Of a stretch of 64,000 nt of DNA, positions 33,941 through 43,654 are shown piece by piece; position 1 is the first letter of the stretch, and each line of letters begins with the position of its first letter. This DNA is from Bacteroidaceae bacterium (GTDB lineage: Bacteria > Bacteroidota > Bacteroidia > Bacteroidales > Muribaculaceae): the NCBI GenBank assembly GCA_021768245.1, contig JAETNO010000015.1:1-64000 (forward strand), given 5' to 3'. The notes beneath the pieces were generated by a model. That model was not told where the DNA came from. It saw nothing but the letters and a program-made list of their open reading frames with translations, and did no database searches. The position numbers were made by a program, and so were the translations under genes.

Positions 33941-35317
33941 TCAGGCTTCCACTGTCCCCGAAGCCTTGAAGTTGGCGTCAATTTCCTTGTCGGTGACCGT
34001 ATAGTTGATGAGGTCGCCTGAAAGATATTTGTCATACGATGCCATGTCTACAAGACCGTGACCCGAGAGGTTGAAGAGAATCACCTTTTCTTCCCCGGGT
34101 TTAAGTTTCTTGACCTCACGGATAGTTGCCGCGATGGCGTGGCATGACTCCGGCGCGGGAATGATGCCTTCGGCGCGGGCGAAAAGACAGCCGGCCTCGA
34201 ACGATTCGAGCTGGTCGATATCCACTGCCTCCATGAGACCGTCCTTGAGCAACTGGCTGACAATAACACCTGCTCCATGGTAGCGGAGACCTCCGGCGTG
34301 GATGTTTGCGGGAGAGAATTTATGTCCGAGGGAGAACATCGGAAGCAGGGGGGTATAGCCAGCCTCGTCGCCGAAATCATAGCAGAATTTCCCTCGTGTG
34401 AGTTTTGGACATGATGAAGGCTCTGCGGCAATGAAGCGGGTTTCAGTCTTTCCCTCTTCCTTTGCAATCTTATGGCGCATGAAAGGGAAGGATATTCCAC
34501 CGAAGTTGGAGCCCCCGCCGAAACATGCTATCACCATGTCGGGATATTCGCCTGCCATTTCCATCTGTTTCTCGGCTTCAAGGCCTATCACGGTCTGATG
34601 GAGGGCTACATGACTGAGCACTGAACCGAGGGCATATTTACAGTCGGGAGTGGTACGCGCGAGTTCGACGGCTTCAGAAATAGCAGTGCCGAGTGAACCT
34701 TGATAGTTCGGATTTACTGTAAGTATGTCCTTTCCCGCACGTGTCGACATTGAAGGCGAAGGGGTCACCTGCGCGCCATAGGTCTGCATGATGCTGCGCC
34801 GGTAGGGTTTCTGCTCGTATGATATCTTCACCTGATAGACTGCGGCCTCGAGTCCGAAGAGTGATGCCGCATATGACAGCGATGCGCCCCATTGGCCTGC
34901 GCCTGTCTCGGTGGTGACATTCTTCACTCCCTCTTTCTTGCAATAATATGCCTGGGGGATAGCCGAATTAAGTTTATGGGAACCCATGGGTGACACGCTC
35001 TCGTTCTTGAAATAGATATGGGCCGATGTCCCGAGTGCTTTCTCAAGGCCATAGGCCCGGACAAGAGGGGTTGAACGGTAATATTTATACATCTCGCGCA
35101 CCTCGTCGGGTATGGGAATCCAGCGGTCGGTGGTGTTGAGCTCCTGGTCGCAACATTCACGGGCGAAAATCGGATAGAGGTCTTCTGCCATCATTGGTTC
35201 GCGGGTCTGGGGATTGAGTGGAGGGAGGGGCTTCACAGGCATGTCGGCCTGGATATTATACCAGTTGCGGGGGATTTCTTCTTCGTCGAGAAAATAGCGT
35301 TTTCTTTTTTCAGTCAT
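33941..35317 (-). CDS. TrpB-like PLP enzyme (TrpB2 type)
   Basis: A 458-residue fold-type II PLP enzyme. The PLP lysine is in SPMGSHKLNSA (~residue 115) and the phosphate loop in CFGGGSNFGG. Length and the N-terminal extension (IPRNWYNIQADMP) match the TrpB2 class, which makes tryptophan from indole and serine without a tight TrpA partner. No other trp genes are near, so it probably salvages indole. It lies about 30 bases upstream of porU; shared transcription is possible. Confidence 0.92.
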   Translation of the reverse strand: MTEKRKRYFLDEEEIPRNWYNIQADMPVKPLPPLNPQTREPMMAEDLYPIFARECCDQELNTTDRWIPIPDEVREMYKYYRSTPLVRAYGLEKALGTSAHIYFKNESVSPMGSHKLNSAIPQAYYCKKEGVKNVTTETGAGQWGASLSYAASLFGLEAAVYQVKISYEQKPYRRSIMQTYGAQVTPSPSMSTRAGKDILTVNPNYQGSLGTAISEAVELARTTPDCKYALGSVLSHVALHQTVIGLEAEKQMEMAGEYPDMVIACFGGGSNFGGISFPFMRHKIAKEEGKTETRFIAAEPSSCPKLTRGKFCYDFGDEAGYTPLLPMFSLGHKFSPANIHAGGLRYHGAGVIVSQLLKDGLMEAVDIDQLESFEAGCLFARAEGIIPAPESCHAIAATIREVKKLKPGEEKVILFNLSGHGLVDMASYDKYLSGDLINYTVTDKEIDANFKASGTVEA

Positions 35318-35426
35318 GTGTGATAAGGGTTGTATAAGGCTGTTTTGGCCGTTTATGAAAACACAAATTTAGTGATTCTCCACCAAATGACACATAAAAA
35401 ATCGAAAAAAGAGCCTATAAGTATAA

Positions 35427-35475
35427 TAGCGACGCGATATATTCATGCCTCATTGGGCGATATATCGCGTCGCTA
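35427..35475. repeat. Perfect 16-bp inverted repeat between TrpB-like and hydrolase genes
   Basis: TAGCGACGCGATATAT (35427-35442) and its exact complement (35460-35475) flank a 17-base spacer in a 176-base gap. On the minus strand a T tract occurs only about 20 bases past the stem, so it could be a loose terminator for the hydrolase gene. A protein-binding palindrome is an alternative. Confidence 0.6.
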
Positions 35476-35493
35476 TCAGGTTGTATACTTTGT

Positions 35494-36573
35494 CTATTTC
35501 GCGTATTTGGTCTTTTCTGTTATCCAATTGGCTACAATTTCAAGCATTTCCTGCGAAAGAGGAGCTTTAATTGAGGCGTATTCCGTGGGAAGACCGGTTT
35601 CACACGGAAGGAAGAGATGGTTGAGGCCTTTAAGCTCGATTGTTGTGAGGTCAGCTCCTTCGGGCAGATTGTTTTTCCAGCCTGCAAGATGCGTTTTAGA
35701 GTTGACCATTTTGTCTTTGTCGCCGTTAAGCGCGAGCACGGGGATATGGACGTCTTTCAGATAGTCAGCGGGATTGTATCTGATATGGAAACGGTACCAT
35801 GGTCCGGAGGCCTGCATCTTGTACATATAAATCGGGAAACGCAAGTGGTCGAATTCCTGATTGAGAGTGCTGAAATATATGCTGTCGACCGCATGCCATT
35901 TGTCGTATGTCTCCTGAAGTTTCGTCTCAAGGCTGTCGCTGTCGGCATACTTATAGGCTACACGAAACATCAGTTCGTTAACCACATTATAGCGTTTCAC
36001 ATCATGGGCAGGAAGATTGTAGGAACTGACAAGATCCTCGTTCTGGCGAATCAAGGCGTTGAGACCGTCCATGCACAGACCTGCAAGGCTCACCATGAAT
36101 TTCACATCCTCACTCCTTGATGCGGCTATCGACATTGCGGCGCCCCCCTCGCTATGACCTATGAAGCCTATACGTGAGGGGTCGATATCGCCACGCGTTT
36201 TCAGACATTCGATGGCGGAGAGTCCGTCATTGGCGAAATCTTCGGTGGTCGATGTTCCGTAGTCACCTGTAGAATCTCCCGTCCCGCGATCGTCGAAGCG
36301 TAGCACGGCGATGCCTCGGTTGCCGAGATAGTCAGCGATATCCGCGAACATTCTGTGCCCCGACATGTTTCCGTCACGGTTCTGCTGCCCTGTCCCGGAG
36401 AGGATTATGGCTACAGGAGCTTTCCTTACATCGTTGGGAACGGTCAGGGTGCCTACTAATTTGATGGTATCGTTGTTGAAAGTTACCTCTTTCGAGGTGT
36501 AATTCCCGGCATTGACAGCTGATATCGGAATAATTGCCGATATTGCTAAAATAGATAAAAACTGTCGTTTCAT
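35494..36573 (-). CDS. Exported alpha/beta serine hydrolase
   Basis: A 359-residue secreted alpha/beta hydrolase. After the signal peptide (ends PISAVNA), a short N-terminal beta part leads to SGTGQQNRDG and a nucleophile elbow GHSEGG (~140-145). The Asp is in ALNGDKDKMV (~284) and the His in GLNHLF (~318), completing the triad. It resembles acyl-peptide hydrolase/esterase-type proteins. The start overlaps the TlpA gene stop by 4 bases, so it belongs to the SusCD transcript. Together with the TlpA-like protein it may process whatever that pair imports. The substrate is unknown. Confidence 0.85.
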   Translation of the reverse strand: MKRQFLSILAISAIIPISAVNAGNYTSKEVTFNNDTIKLVGTLTVPNDVRKAPVAIILSGTGQQNRDGNMSGHRMFADIADYLGNRGIAVLRFDDRGTGDSTGDYGTSTTEDFANDGLSAIECLKTRGDIDPSRIGFIGHSEGGAAMSIAASRSEDVKFMVSLAGLCMDGLNALIRQNEDLVSSYNLPAHDVKRYNVVNELMFRVAYKYADSDSLETKLQETYDKWHAVDSIYFSTLNQEFDHLRFPIYMYKMQASGPWYRFHIRYNPADYLKDVHIPVLALNGDKDKMVNSKTHLAGWKNNLPEGADLTTIELKGLNHLFLPCETGLPTEYASIKAPLSQEMLEIVANWITEKTKYAK

Positions 36574-38540
36574 TTCTTTGCCTGTTCAACCATTTCTATC
36601 ATTTCGTCGCGCAGTGCGCTCGGGCTACCTTTATAGCCTACGGCAAGGAAGCGGATGTTGCCGTTGGCGTCTACCACAACTTTAAGGGGAATTCCTGAGG
36701 TGGAGAACTGCTGCATCACCTGGCTTGACAGAAGGTCGTTGACGTCGCTGCCTTCGCGTGTTCCGTCAAATATGAGGTGTATGTCAAGCCCTTTTTCTTT
36801 TAGATAATCCCTCGCTTTCTGCTTATAGTTCGGGATATATTCCTGAGTGTCGACAAACAGGAATTCAACATTGGCATCATCTTTGAAATGGTCGGCGGCA
36901 AGTTGCATACCGGGAAGCGAGGCCTTGCACGGGTGACACCAGTTTGCCCAGAAGTCAATCACATAAACCTTCCCCTTGAGCTGTTCAGATGATATAGTTT
37001 TTCCGTCGGCGTCGGTCAGAGACCATTCTGGCATCACGCCTTCACGTCGGTAACCATCCACGTCTTTCTGTATAGCGGATTTCTCTGCGGGATTCTTCAG
37101 TTGTTCCACATATGCATCGAAGCCGTCGGAAGAGCCGTGTTCCTGAGTGTAGATTTCACGGAGCATGTCGGTCTGCATGGGTGACACCTGATTGTTATAC
37201 TGACTCTTTTCGAGCAGGGCTTTGAGTTCTGATGTCCTGTTAAGCGCTTTGAGCAGTTCGGCCATATTGTCGTTGATGTCAGCGCGCATATATTTAGCCT
37301 GGTTCTGCGCAAGTTTGGAATATTCGAGAGCTTTTTCTGGATTGCCTGTATTCTTAAGAATCTCGGAATAGGTTTCGGCTACATTGCTTTCAATGGATTT
37401 AGCCGCGATTACGGCCCATTCTGAATCCGACAGATAGGACAGCGATGCAGGTTTTTGTCCTTTCAACTCTTCCATCCGTTCTACGAATTTTGTCGCGAGG
37501 GGCAGTAGCTCAGCGTCGGTCTTGTCTTTCCGTAGGTGGGATATACAGATTATTTTATAGAAAGCACTGTTGCACCCATAGAAAGAGAGACTGTCGGCCA
37601 TTGATTCAAGATTGTCGGTTTTTCCATCCATCCAGTCAAGAATCATCATGGTGCAATTCACATCATCGTAGCCATGGCCGTAGCGAGAGAGATATTCATC
37701 GCGCTCGGGTGTGTAGGGAAACTCCTCTACGAAACCAAAGAAATGTTTTCTTGTCGCTTCCGGGTTGCGGTAATCGAATTTCTTGTCATAGCGGTCTTTC
37801 ATCGCCATCAGTCCTTTGGGATATTTCTCATAGATGAGCTTTCTGATAGATGATGCCTCTGCTGTGTCGGTATAAGATGTAATCTTATATGCGTTCAACA
37901 AAGCTTCTTCCGAACCTTCATTTTTCAGGAACTTAACGGCGTTTCTGATTCTTTCTTCTGCGCCATTGATTCCTGCGGCGCGTGCCGATTCGGCAAAAAG
38001 TGCCGAATATGCTACAGCCGAGGCCGGGTTATAGCTGATTTCATTGTTAATCCAGTAGTAGACGATTGTGTCGCTCACCTCAGGAGTCTTTGTGAAGTCG
38101 ATATATCCCGGAATACTGCGGTTATATTTCTGGGAGCGCAGCAGACCCCACGCGGCATATCCACCGGGCCATGGACGTCCGTCCTCCTTGTTAATCATCG
38201 TGGCGAAAGTCATGCCGTCATTATTGTCGACGATGGTATCGGCAAAAAATTTAAACGCCATGAAGCCGGTTTTAGGTTCAGGGGTGAAAGAGCCTTTCCA
38301 TACGCTCCCTTCATTCTTAAGGCATATATCGTGGCCATACCATTTGCCGTCCATATAGGTGTAGGCAACTCCGTTGATTGTCTGGTTGCCGGTCATTGAG
38401 GGCAGTGGGGTGTAGATGAGTTCGGTCGCTTCTCCTGCCTTGGGAAGTTCAGGATTGAAAACAAGCCTGCTTTCTTCCTGAGCGACGGCAGTCAATGCCG
38501 TCGCGAGGAAGAACAAGGCGAATGAATTTTTTAGTTTCAT
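36570..38540 (-). CDS. TlpA-like thioredoxin-fold protein of the SusCD locus
   Basis: A 656-residue exported protein with signal peptide (ends ATALTAVA). A beta-rich N-terminal part (~25-130) and a long helical middle are followed by a C-terminal TlpA/ResA thioredoxin domain. Its redox motif is WANWCHPCKASLPG (~530-543), with cis-Pro in TSGIPLKVVV. It probably keeps thiols reduced in the periplasm or at the surface. TlpA-like proteins are often found behind SusCD pairs; the partner is unknown. The stop overlaps the hydrolase ATG. Confidence 0.87.
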   Translation of the reverse strand: MKLKNSFALFFLATALTAVAQEESRLVFNPELPKAGEATELIYTPLPSMTGNQTINGVAYTYMDGKWYGHDICLKNEGSVWKGSFTPEPKTGFMAFKFFADTIVDNNDGMTFATMINKEDGRPWPGGYAAWGLLRSQKYNRSIPGYIDFTKTPEVSDTIVYYWINNEISYNPASAVAYSALFAESARAAGINGAEERIRNAVKFLKNEGSEEALLNAYKITSYTDTAEASSIRKLIYEKYPKGLMAMKDRYDKKFDYRNPEATRKHFFGFVEEFPYTPERDEYLSRYGHGYDDVNCTMMILDWMDGKTDNLESMADSLSFYGCNSAFYKIICISHLRKDKTDAELLPLATKFVERMEELKGQKPASLSYLSDSEWAVIAAKSIESNVAETYSEILKNTGNPEKALEYSKLAQNQAKYMRADINDNMAELLKALNRTSELKALLEKSQYNNQVSPMQTDMLREIYTQEHGSSDGFDAYVEQLKNPAEKSAIQKDVDGYRREGVMPEWSLTDADGKTISSEQLKGKVYVIDFWANWCHPCKASLPGMQLAADHFKDDANVEFLFVDTQEYIPNYKQKARDYLKEKGLDIHLIFDGTREGSDVNDLLSSQVMQQFSTSGIPLKVVVDANGNIRFLAVGYKGSPSALRDEMIEMVEQAKK

Positions 38541-38598
38541 TGCAAGATGAATATTATAAATCTTTATAGGATTGTCAGAACAGCGATAATCTGTCTAA

Positions 38599-39991
38599 TC
38601 AGGGGTTTTGAACGATTCCGGGAGCAAGGATAATCTGATATTGTGGAATCGGGAGTACATAGCGGTTGCCGTTGGGCTCAAGGGTAAGGGCCTTGCCTCC
38701 CCATTGGCGGGTAAGGGTCTTGGCAAAACGTGAATCGGATGCCAGACGGCGAAGGTCATACCAGCGGAGATTCTTGCAGAAGAATTCGCGGTGGCGCTCA
38801 TCAATCACGATTTCCAAGGCTTCATCTCCGTCAGCAGCACTGAGCTCTTGGTAATCGGCCGGAGCGAAACGCTTCTTACGGAGGTCATTGACACATTTCA
38901 TCGCTTCAAGAGGTTGGTTCTCGCGGGCATAGTACTCCGCTTTGATGAGAATCATTTCTGGCACAGACGGGCCGATGTTGCGACCTCCGAGGGGAATGTC
39001 CTGATAAAATACCCTGCCGCCGTCGGCCGCGAAGTTTGACGCGGCAGTTTCAATTGCGGCAGTCCATTTCTGGTAGCGAAGGTCTTTTTCTCCGAGAAGG
39101 TTGGTAATGCCGTCACTCAGATGGAGCAGAGTGCAGCCCCACATGCTGTTGGTCTGTGTGGGTTGTTTGAGCAGAAGAATTTCCGGACATTTGATTAACT
39201 GTGGATAGTCGCCGTCGTTGAGATCGACGATATTGCCGTTCTGGGCAAGTGCGAGTTCGGCGTTATCGAATGCGTCCTTATATCGTCCCATAAGCAGATA
39301 TGCACGCGCGAGTTCGCCATAGGCCGATGCCTTTGTTGGCATAGTGGTGAATTCCTGGAATTCGGGTAATGCGGGAATCGCGTCGGTGAGGTCTTTTATA
39401 ATCTGCTCGTAGACAGCCTTGACGGAGGCCCGTTTTATGTCCTGCTCGGTACTCTGAGTGAGGATCAAGGGAACTCCGGGGTCAGTTGCGGCTGTAGCTT
39501 CGTCATATTGGCGCGCATACTGATTGACCAGCATAAGGTAGGCGTCTGCACGGTGGACCTTGGCTTCAGCTACGAGCGCAGCCTTCTGCTCCGGGGTTCC
39601 GTCGGTACATTTGCCGATTTCATTTATGACAGTGTTGGCATAGGCCGAGGTATTGTACATGGCGTTCCAGCCGTCGTCCTTATTGTAGTTTCCGCTCTCA
39701 GGATAAATCTGGTCCGACCATGTGTAGGTCTTTGCGAACCATGCATAGAAGTCTCCTCCGTTGACGGCTGAATTGTATTGAAGGCCACCGTCTTTGATAT
39801 AGATATCATCGCTCATGATATCAGGAAGGGCTGAGCCCTTGACCCATTCATTGGTGTTATTTAAGAAGATAGCGGAAATTGTCGATTTTATCAGGCACAA
39901 TGCCTCCCTGCGTCTTTATGTCGACGAAGTCGCTGCAGGCTGTTATCGAGAGGGCAATTGTGGCTATTGCCGCGATTTTATATATTTTCAT
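38599..39991 (-). pseudogene. SusD/RagB-family lipoprotein with N-terminal frameshift
   Basis: A surface lipoprotein that should cap the SusC barrel and catch substrate. From the ATG at 39991 the sequence reads a normal lipoprotein signal (MKIYKIAAIATIALSITAC), then SDFVDIKTQGG and DNFRYLLK, then a stop. Reading the next frame from there gives NNTNEWVKGSALPD and the remaining ~420 residues of SusD, ending YQIILAPGIVQNP. The extra base is in the TTT at 39860-39862. Without it the gene would be ~463 residues and intact. Helical TPR-like SusD features (EAKVHRADAYLMLVNQYARQY) are clear. The long frame alone (to 39900) lacks the signal. It may be a real mutation, a phase switch or a sequencing error. 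Confidence 0.88.
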
Positions 39992-40017
39992 TTTGAAAAC
40001 TGTCTTTTAGTAGTTTC

Positions 40018-43000
40018 TTAGAAGTTGATGTTGAGTCCAAGCGAATAGGCTTTTTTCGGGGGAAGGCTGTATGCATACAGCCCGCTGGCATAGTCGGGGT
40101 CAAGACCGGCTTTGTTGGCTTTCCAAAGGAGTCCGATGTTGCTCATCGACAGCGTCAGGCTTGCGGATGATATACGGATTTTTGAAAGTATGCTCGTCGG
40201 GATGTTGTAGCTGAGTGAAACCTGCCGCCAACGGAGATAGTCGCTTTTTTCTACGTTCGCGTCGGAGTATTTATAGCGGTTCACTGCGATATAGTCTCTT
40301 GTGAGGGCCGGAACGATAGTTTTATCCTCGTCGCCGGGTTGGCGCCAGCGGTCTGCGATGTCGCTTGAAAGGTCCCATTTGCTGTAGGCATTGGTGACAT
40401 AGCCCGACACTCCTGGACGGAAGAAGTGTCCGCCGAACTGATAGGTGAAAAGTGAATACAGGGTGAAGTCTTTCCATCTTACATTGAGATTGATGCCACC
40501 ATAGACTGTCGGGTTCTGATGGCCTATGTAGGCAAGGTCGCTGATTGATGTGACTTTGTCGGCAGTCCCTAATTTCTCTCCCTCTTTATTGTAAATCATC
40601 GGGGAGCCGTTCTCATTGAGTCCTGCATAGCGGAAAGCAAACATCTTGTCGGTGGCATATCCGCCAATCATCCCGATGTAAGCCGGGGAGGTGTTGATGT
40701 TGGTGAGATACTGCTCCTCTTTGAAGAATGGGTTGTTTGTCACCTCATTCTTGTTCCATGAGATGTTTCCTCCTATAGCCGCGTTCCAGTCCTTGTCCTG
40801 GTATACGACTCCACGTATGCTGAAATCGATACCGTCGGAGTTTATGCCTACAACGTTGCGTGTCATTTGTGAGTTGTCGATATTTCCGACTATGGTTGAT
40901 GAGAAGGGGAAACTGTAAAGGAGGTCACGGCTGCTCTTGTGGTAGTAATCGAGACTTCCTGACAGACGGTAGTTGAAGAACGCGTAGTCGATGCCTATAT
41001 TCGTCGAGTTGGTCTTTTCCCATCGGAGCTGAGGATTGGCGAGGGAGGAGATTCCGGCACTGGGCTGATTGGTAATCCAGTTGGATGTGAAATAAAGTTT
41101 GGTGAAGGGATATGAGTCAAGCGAGATGTTGCCGTTTATACCGTAGGTGGCGCGCAGGGCAAGGTCGCTGATCCAGGTAGTCTGCTCCATGAATTTCTCA
41201 CGGCTGATGTTCCATTTGGCTCCGAATGAGTAGAAGGGTTTCGCGCGGTATTTGCGGTCGAGACCGAAGTTGTTGTAGTCATCGTAGCGCACACTTGCCG
41301 ATACATAGTAACGGTCAAGGAGTGTATAGCCGGCATTTCCGTAGTAGGAGATGAAGCGGCGGCGACGGTTGATGGCGTTGGGATAACCGCCTCCGTTGAA
41401 TGAGGTCTTGTAGCCGGCGATGCAGTCGTAGGTCTGATTGCTTGACATGTCGATTTTTGTGTCCTCGATGCCGGTCTCACGATTGTAGCCCCAGATAGTC
41501 GAACTGGCTTGTTCCACATAAGTCTGACGCATTTCGATACCTGCGAGGGCATTGATGCGGTGGATGCCTCCAAGCACACTGTTGTAGTTGAGCTGTTCAC
41601 GGAATGTCCAGTTGCGGTTGTCGCTATGCTGCTTGAAAAGACCTCCGTTGCGTATACCGAGCGAGTTTGTGGCGGCCCCTATTGGAGTGTAGTAGTTCAT
41701 CATGTTGCGCATCTGGTAGGATTCCGGGTCATACCAGTTCTCGGATTTGGTGTAGCTTCGCTCGAAAGCTACTGTCGTGTTGGACGATATGCCCCAATAG
41801 ATAGGAATGTCGAGGTTGATGTTGGCAGTATAGTTGTCGGTGCGCTGGGTGTTGTCATTCAGTTCCATTTCCCGGATAAAATTGTAGGTCCAGGGCTTAT
41901 ACACATCGCTGAGTGTGGATGTCCATGCCGGATTGAGCACATCATAGTCTATGCCACGACCATTCTCATCGACGGGATTGTGGTAGGGCATCATTTTTAC
42001 TGTACCGTTTCCAAGGAACTGGCTGAGCGAAAGGGCATTGTTTTTATATTTGAAGAATGTTCCCGAGAATCTTGTGGTCAGTGTTGCATGGTTGAAAAGT
42101 TTCCATGAATTGGAGAGGTTGAGATTCAGACGGTTTGCGGAGTTACCTTTGGCATATGGATTTTCCTGGGCATAGGATGCCGAATAGAAATATGTGGAAT
42201 TGTTGCCACCGCCGTTCACAGCGATGTTGTATTGCTGGGAGGATGCACGGCGCATCGCATATTTTGAAATCTGGTCATGATTATTGATGGCGGAGAGTTC
42301 TTTCACTCTTGCATCATATTGTGCCTGGTTGATACGACCGTTCTTTAGGTCAAAGGCGAGACGGACACCTTCATTGAAGTAAGTCTGGGCTGAATAGTAG
42401 TCAGCCGGGGTTGACTCGAATAGCAGCCCCTTGTCCACAATTTCTTTCTCATAGTCGAGCGTCTGGGCGGAGGTCAGTTCGTTGAGGTAGTCGAGGTCTG
42501 GCTTGTCCTGTGTCATCCATGTAGCGGATAGGCTTACTTGCGGACGCTGCCCTTTCTCGCCTTTCTTTGTCGTTATGACAATCACGCCGTTGGCTGCCCG
42601 GGAACCCCATATGGATGCGGCTGCGGCATCTTTCAGCACTGTGATGTTCTCGATGTTGTTGGGGTCGATGCTTGAGATATCGAAGTCGCTGATAACGCCG
42701 TCGACTACTATCAGGGGCATCTTTTCTCCTGTGAGAGTGTTCACGCCACGTATGCTCATGTTATAGTCGGAAGCTCCCATGGTGCGGGTCGATGAGTTTG
42801 CGCTTTGCAGGGTGTTGGTATATGCGAATGTCTTGTCGCCTGCAAGCACGTCGACTTTCATACCTGAAATCTGGCCTTCGAGACGCTGGACCACGTTTGG
42901 AGTAGGCACCTTCTTGAGTTCTGCGGATGAAAGTGTGGCGAACGATCCGGTGGCACGCTCTTTTGGCAGTTGCTGATAGCCGGTTGAAACGACTTCCACT

Positions 43001-43602
43001 TCCTGGAGGTTGTGGGCGTCGTTTTCCATCGCGATGTTTATGACCCGGTCGTCGCCTACGGTGAATTCGGCGGGATGCATGCCGATATATCTGAATTTAA
43101 GTCTGTCGCCTTTGTTGGCTTTGAGGGAATAATATCCGTCGATATTTGACACGGTTCCGGCTGCTTTCCCTGCTATTACTACAGTCACTCCGGCAAGGGG
43201 CTCTCCGTTTTCATCCGTGACACGCCCGGTGACGCGGCTGTCACCCGAATTTCCCGTGCTGAGGTTGTTTGTACGTGTTATAAGTACATATTGCCCTTTG
43301 ATTTCATAATGCAGCCCTACTTTGTCGCAGATAGCGTCCATCGCTGTCTGTAGGGAAGCATCCTTCAGGTCGAGACTGATGCGCTGGTTGTCGCTGACGA
43401 CTCCGTTTTCGTACATCACAAACACATTGGCCTGTTGCTTTACGGCAGCGAGTGCATCCTGGATACTGATGTTGTTTTCTTTAATGGTGATTCCACTGGC
43501 GGCCATTGCCTGGATTGCTATTGCGAAGAATAGCAAGAGCATGCAGGCTCTTGAGGCCCAACTGCTTCCGCCTTTTTCTGTTCGGTTAAGGTTTCGTTTC
43601 AT
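40018..43602 (-). CDS. SusC/RagA TonB-dependent outer-membrane transporter with STN domain
   Basis: A 1,194-residue transporter. It has a signal peptide (ends AIQAMA), an STN domain (~45-112, ISIQDALAAVKQQ to YVLITR) that talks to FecR, a carboxypeptidase-regulatory-like domain (~122-205), a plug with the SusC signature LKDAAAASIWGSRAANGV (~325), and a barrel ending LNINF. The STN domain and the adjacent FecR and sigma genes indicate that substrate binding triggers transcription of the locus. SusD follows by 27 bases. The substrate cannot be read from sequence; no glycosidase is adjacent. Confidence 0.95.
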   Translation of the reverse strand: MKRNLNRTEKGGSSWASRACMLLLFFAIAIQAMAASGITIKENNISIQDALAAVKQQANVFVMYENGVVSDNQRISLDLKDASLQTAMDAICDKVGLHYEIKGQYVLITRTNNLSTGNSGDSRVTGRVTDENGEPLAGVTVVIAGKAAGTVSNIDGYYSLKANKGDRLKFRYIGMHPAEFTVGDDRVINIAMENDAHNLQEVEVVSTGYQQLPKERATGSFATLSSAELKKVPTPNVVQRLEGQISGMKVDVLAGDKTFAYTNTLQSANSSTRTMGASDYNMSIRGVNTLTGEKMPLIVVDGVISDFDISSIDPNNIENITVLKDAAAASIWGSRAANGVIVITTKKGEKGQRPQVSLSATWMTQDKPDLDYLNELTSAQTLDYEKEIVDKGLLFESTPADYYSAQTYFNEGVRLAFDLKNGRINQAQYDARVKELSAINNHDQISKYAMRRASSQQYNIAVNGGGNNSTYFYSASYAQENPYAKGNSANRLNLNLSNSWKLFNHATLTTRFSGTFFKYKNNALSLSQFLGNGTVKMMPYHNPVDENGRGIDYDVLNPAWTSTLSDVYKPWTYNFIREMELNDNTQRTDNYTANINLDIPIYWGISSNTTVAFERSYTKSENWYDPESYQMRNMMNYYTPIGAATNSLGIRNGGLFKQHSDNRNWTFREQLNYNSVLGGIHRINALAGIEMRQTYVEQASSTIWGYNRETGIEDTKIDMSSNQTYDCIAGYKTSFNGGGYPNAINRRRRFISYYGNAGYTLLDRYYVSASVRYDDYNNFGLDRKYRAKPFYSFGAKWNISREKFMEQTTWISDLALRATYGINGNISLDSYPFTKLYFTSNWITNQPSAGISSLANPQLRWEKTNSTNIGIDYAFFNYRLSGSLDYYHKSSRDLLYSFPFSSTIVGNIDNSQMTRNVVGINSDGIDFSIRGVVYQDKDWNAAIGGNISWNKNEVTNNPFFKEEQYLTNINTSPAYIGMIGGYATDKMFAFRYAGLNENGSPMIYNKEGEKLGTADKVTSISDLAYIGHQNPTVYGGINLNVRWKDFTLYSLFTYQFGGHFFRPGVSGYVTNAYSKWDLSSDIADRWRQPGDEDKTIVPALTRDYIAVNRYKYSDANVEKSDYLRWRQVSLSYNIPTSILSKIRISSASLTLSMSNIGLLWKANKAGLDPDYASGLYAYSLPPKKAYSLGLNINF

Positions 43603-43654
43603 AAAATGTTTAAATCCATGTGATAATGTTGGGAGTATTGTTTTTTTATTGTGT

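Noticed and set aside
38599..39900. SusD as an intact gene starting at a TTG near 39900
   Set aside because: That start gives MCLIKSTISAIF, with no signal peptide. The true signal and lipobox are in another frame just upstream.
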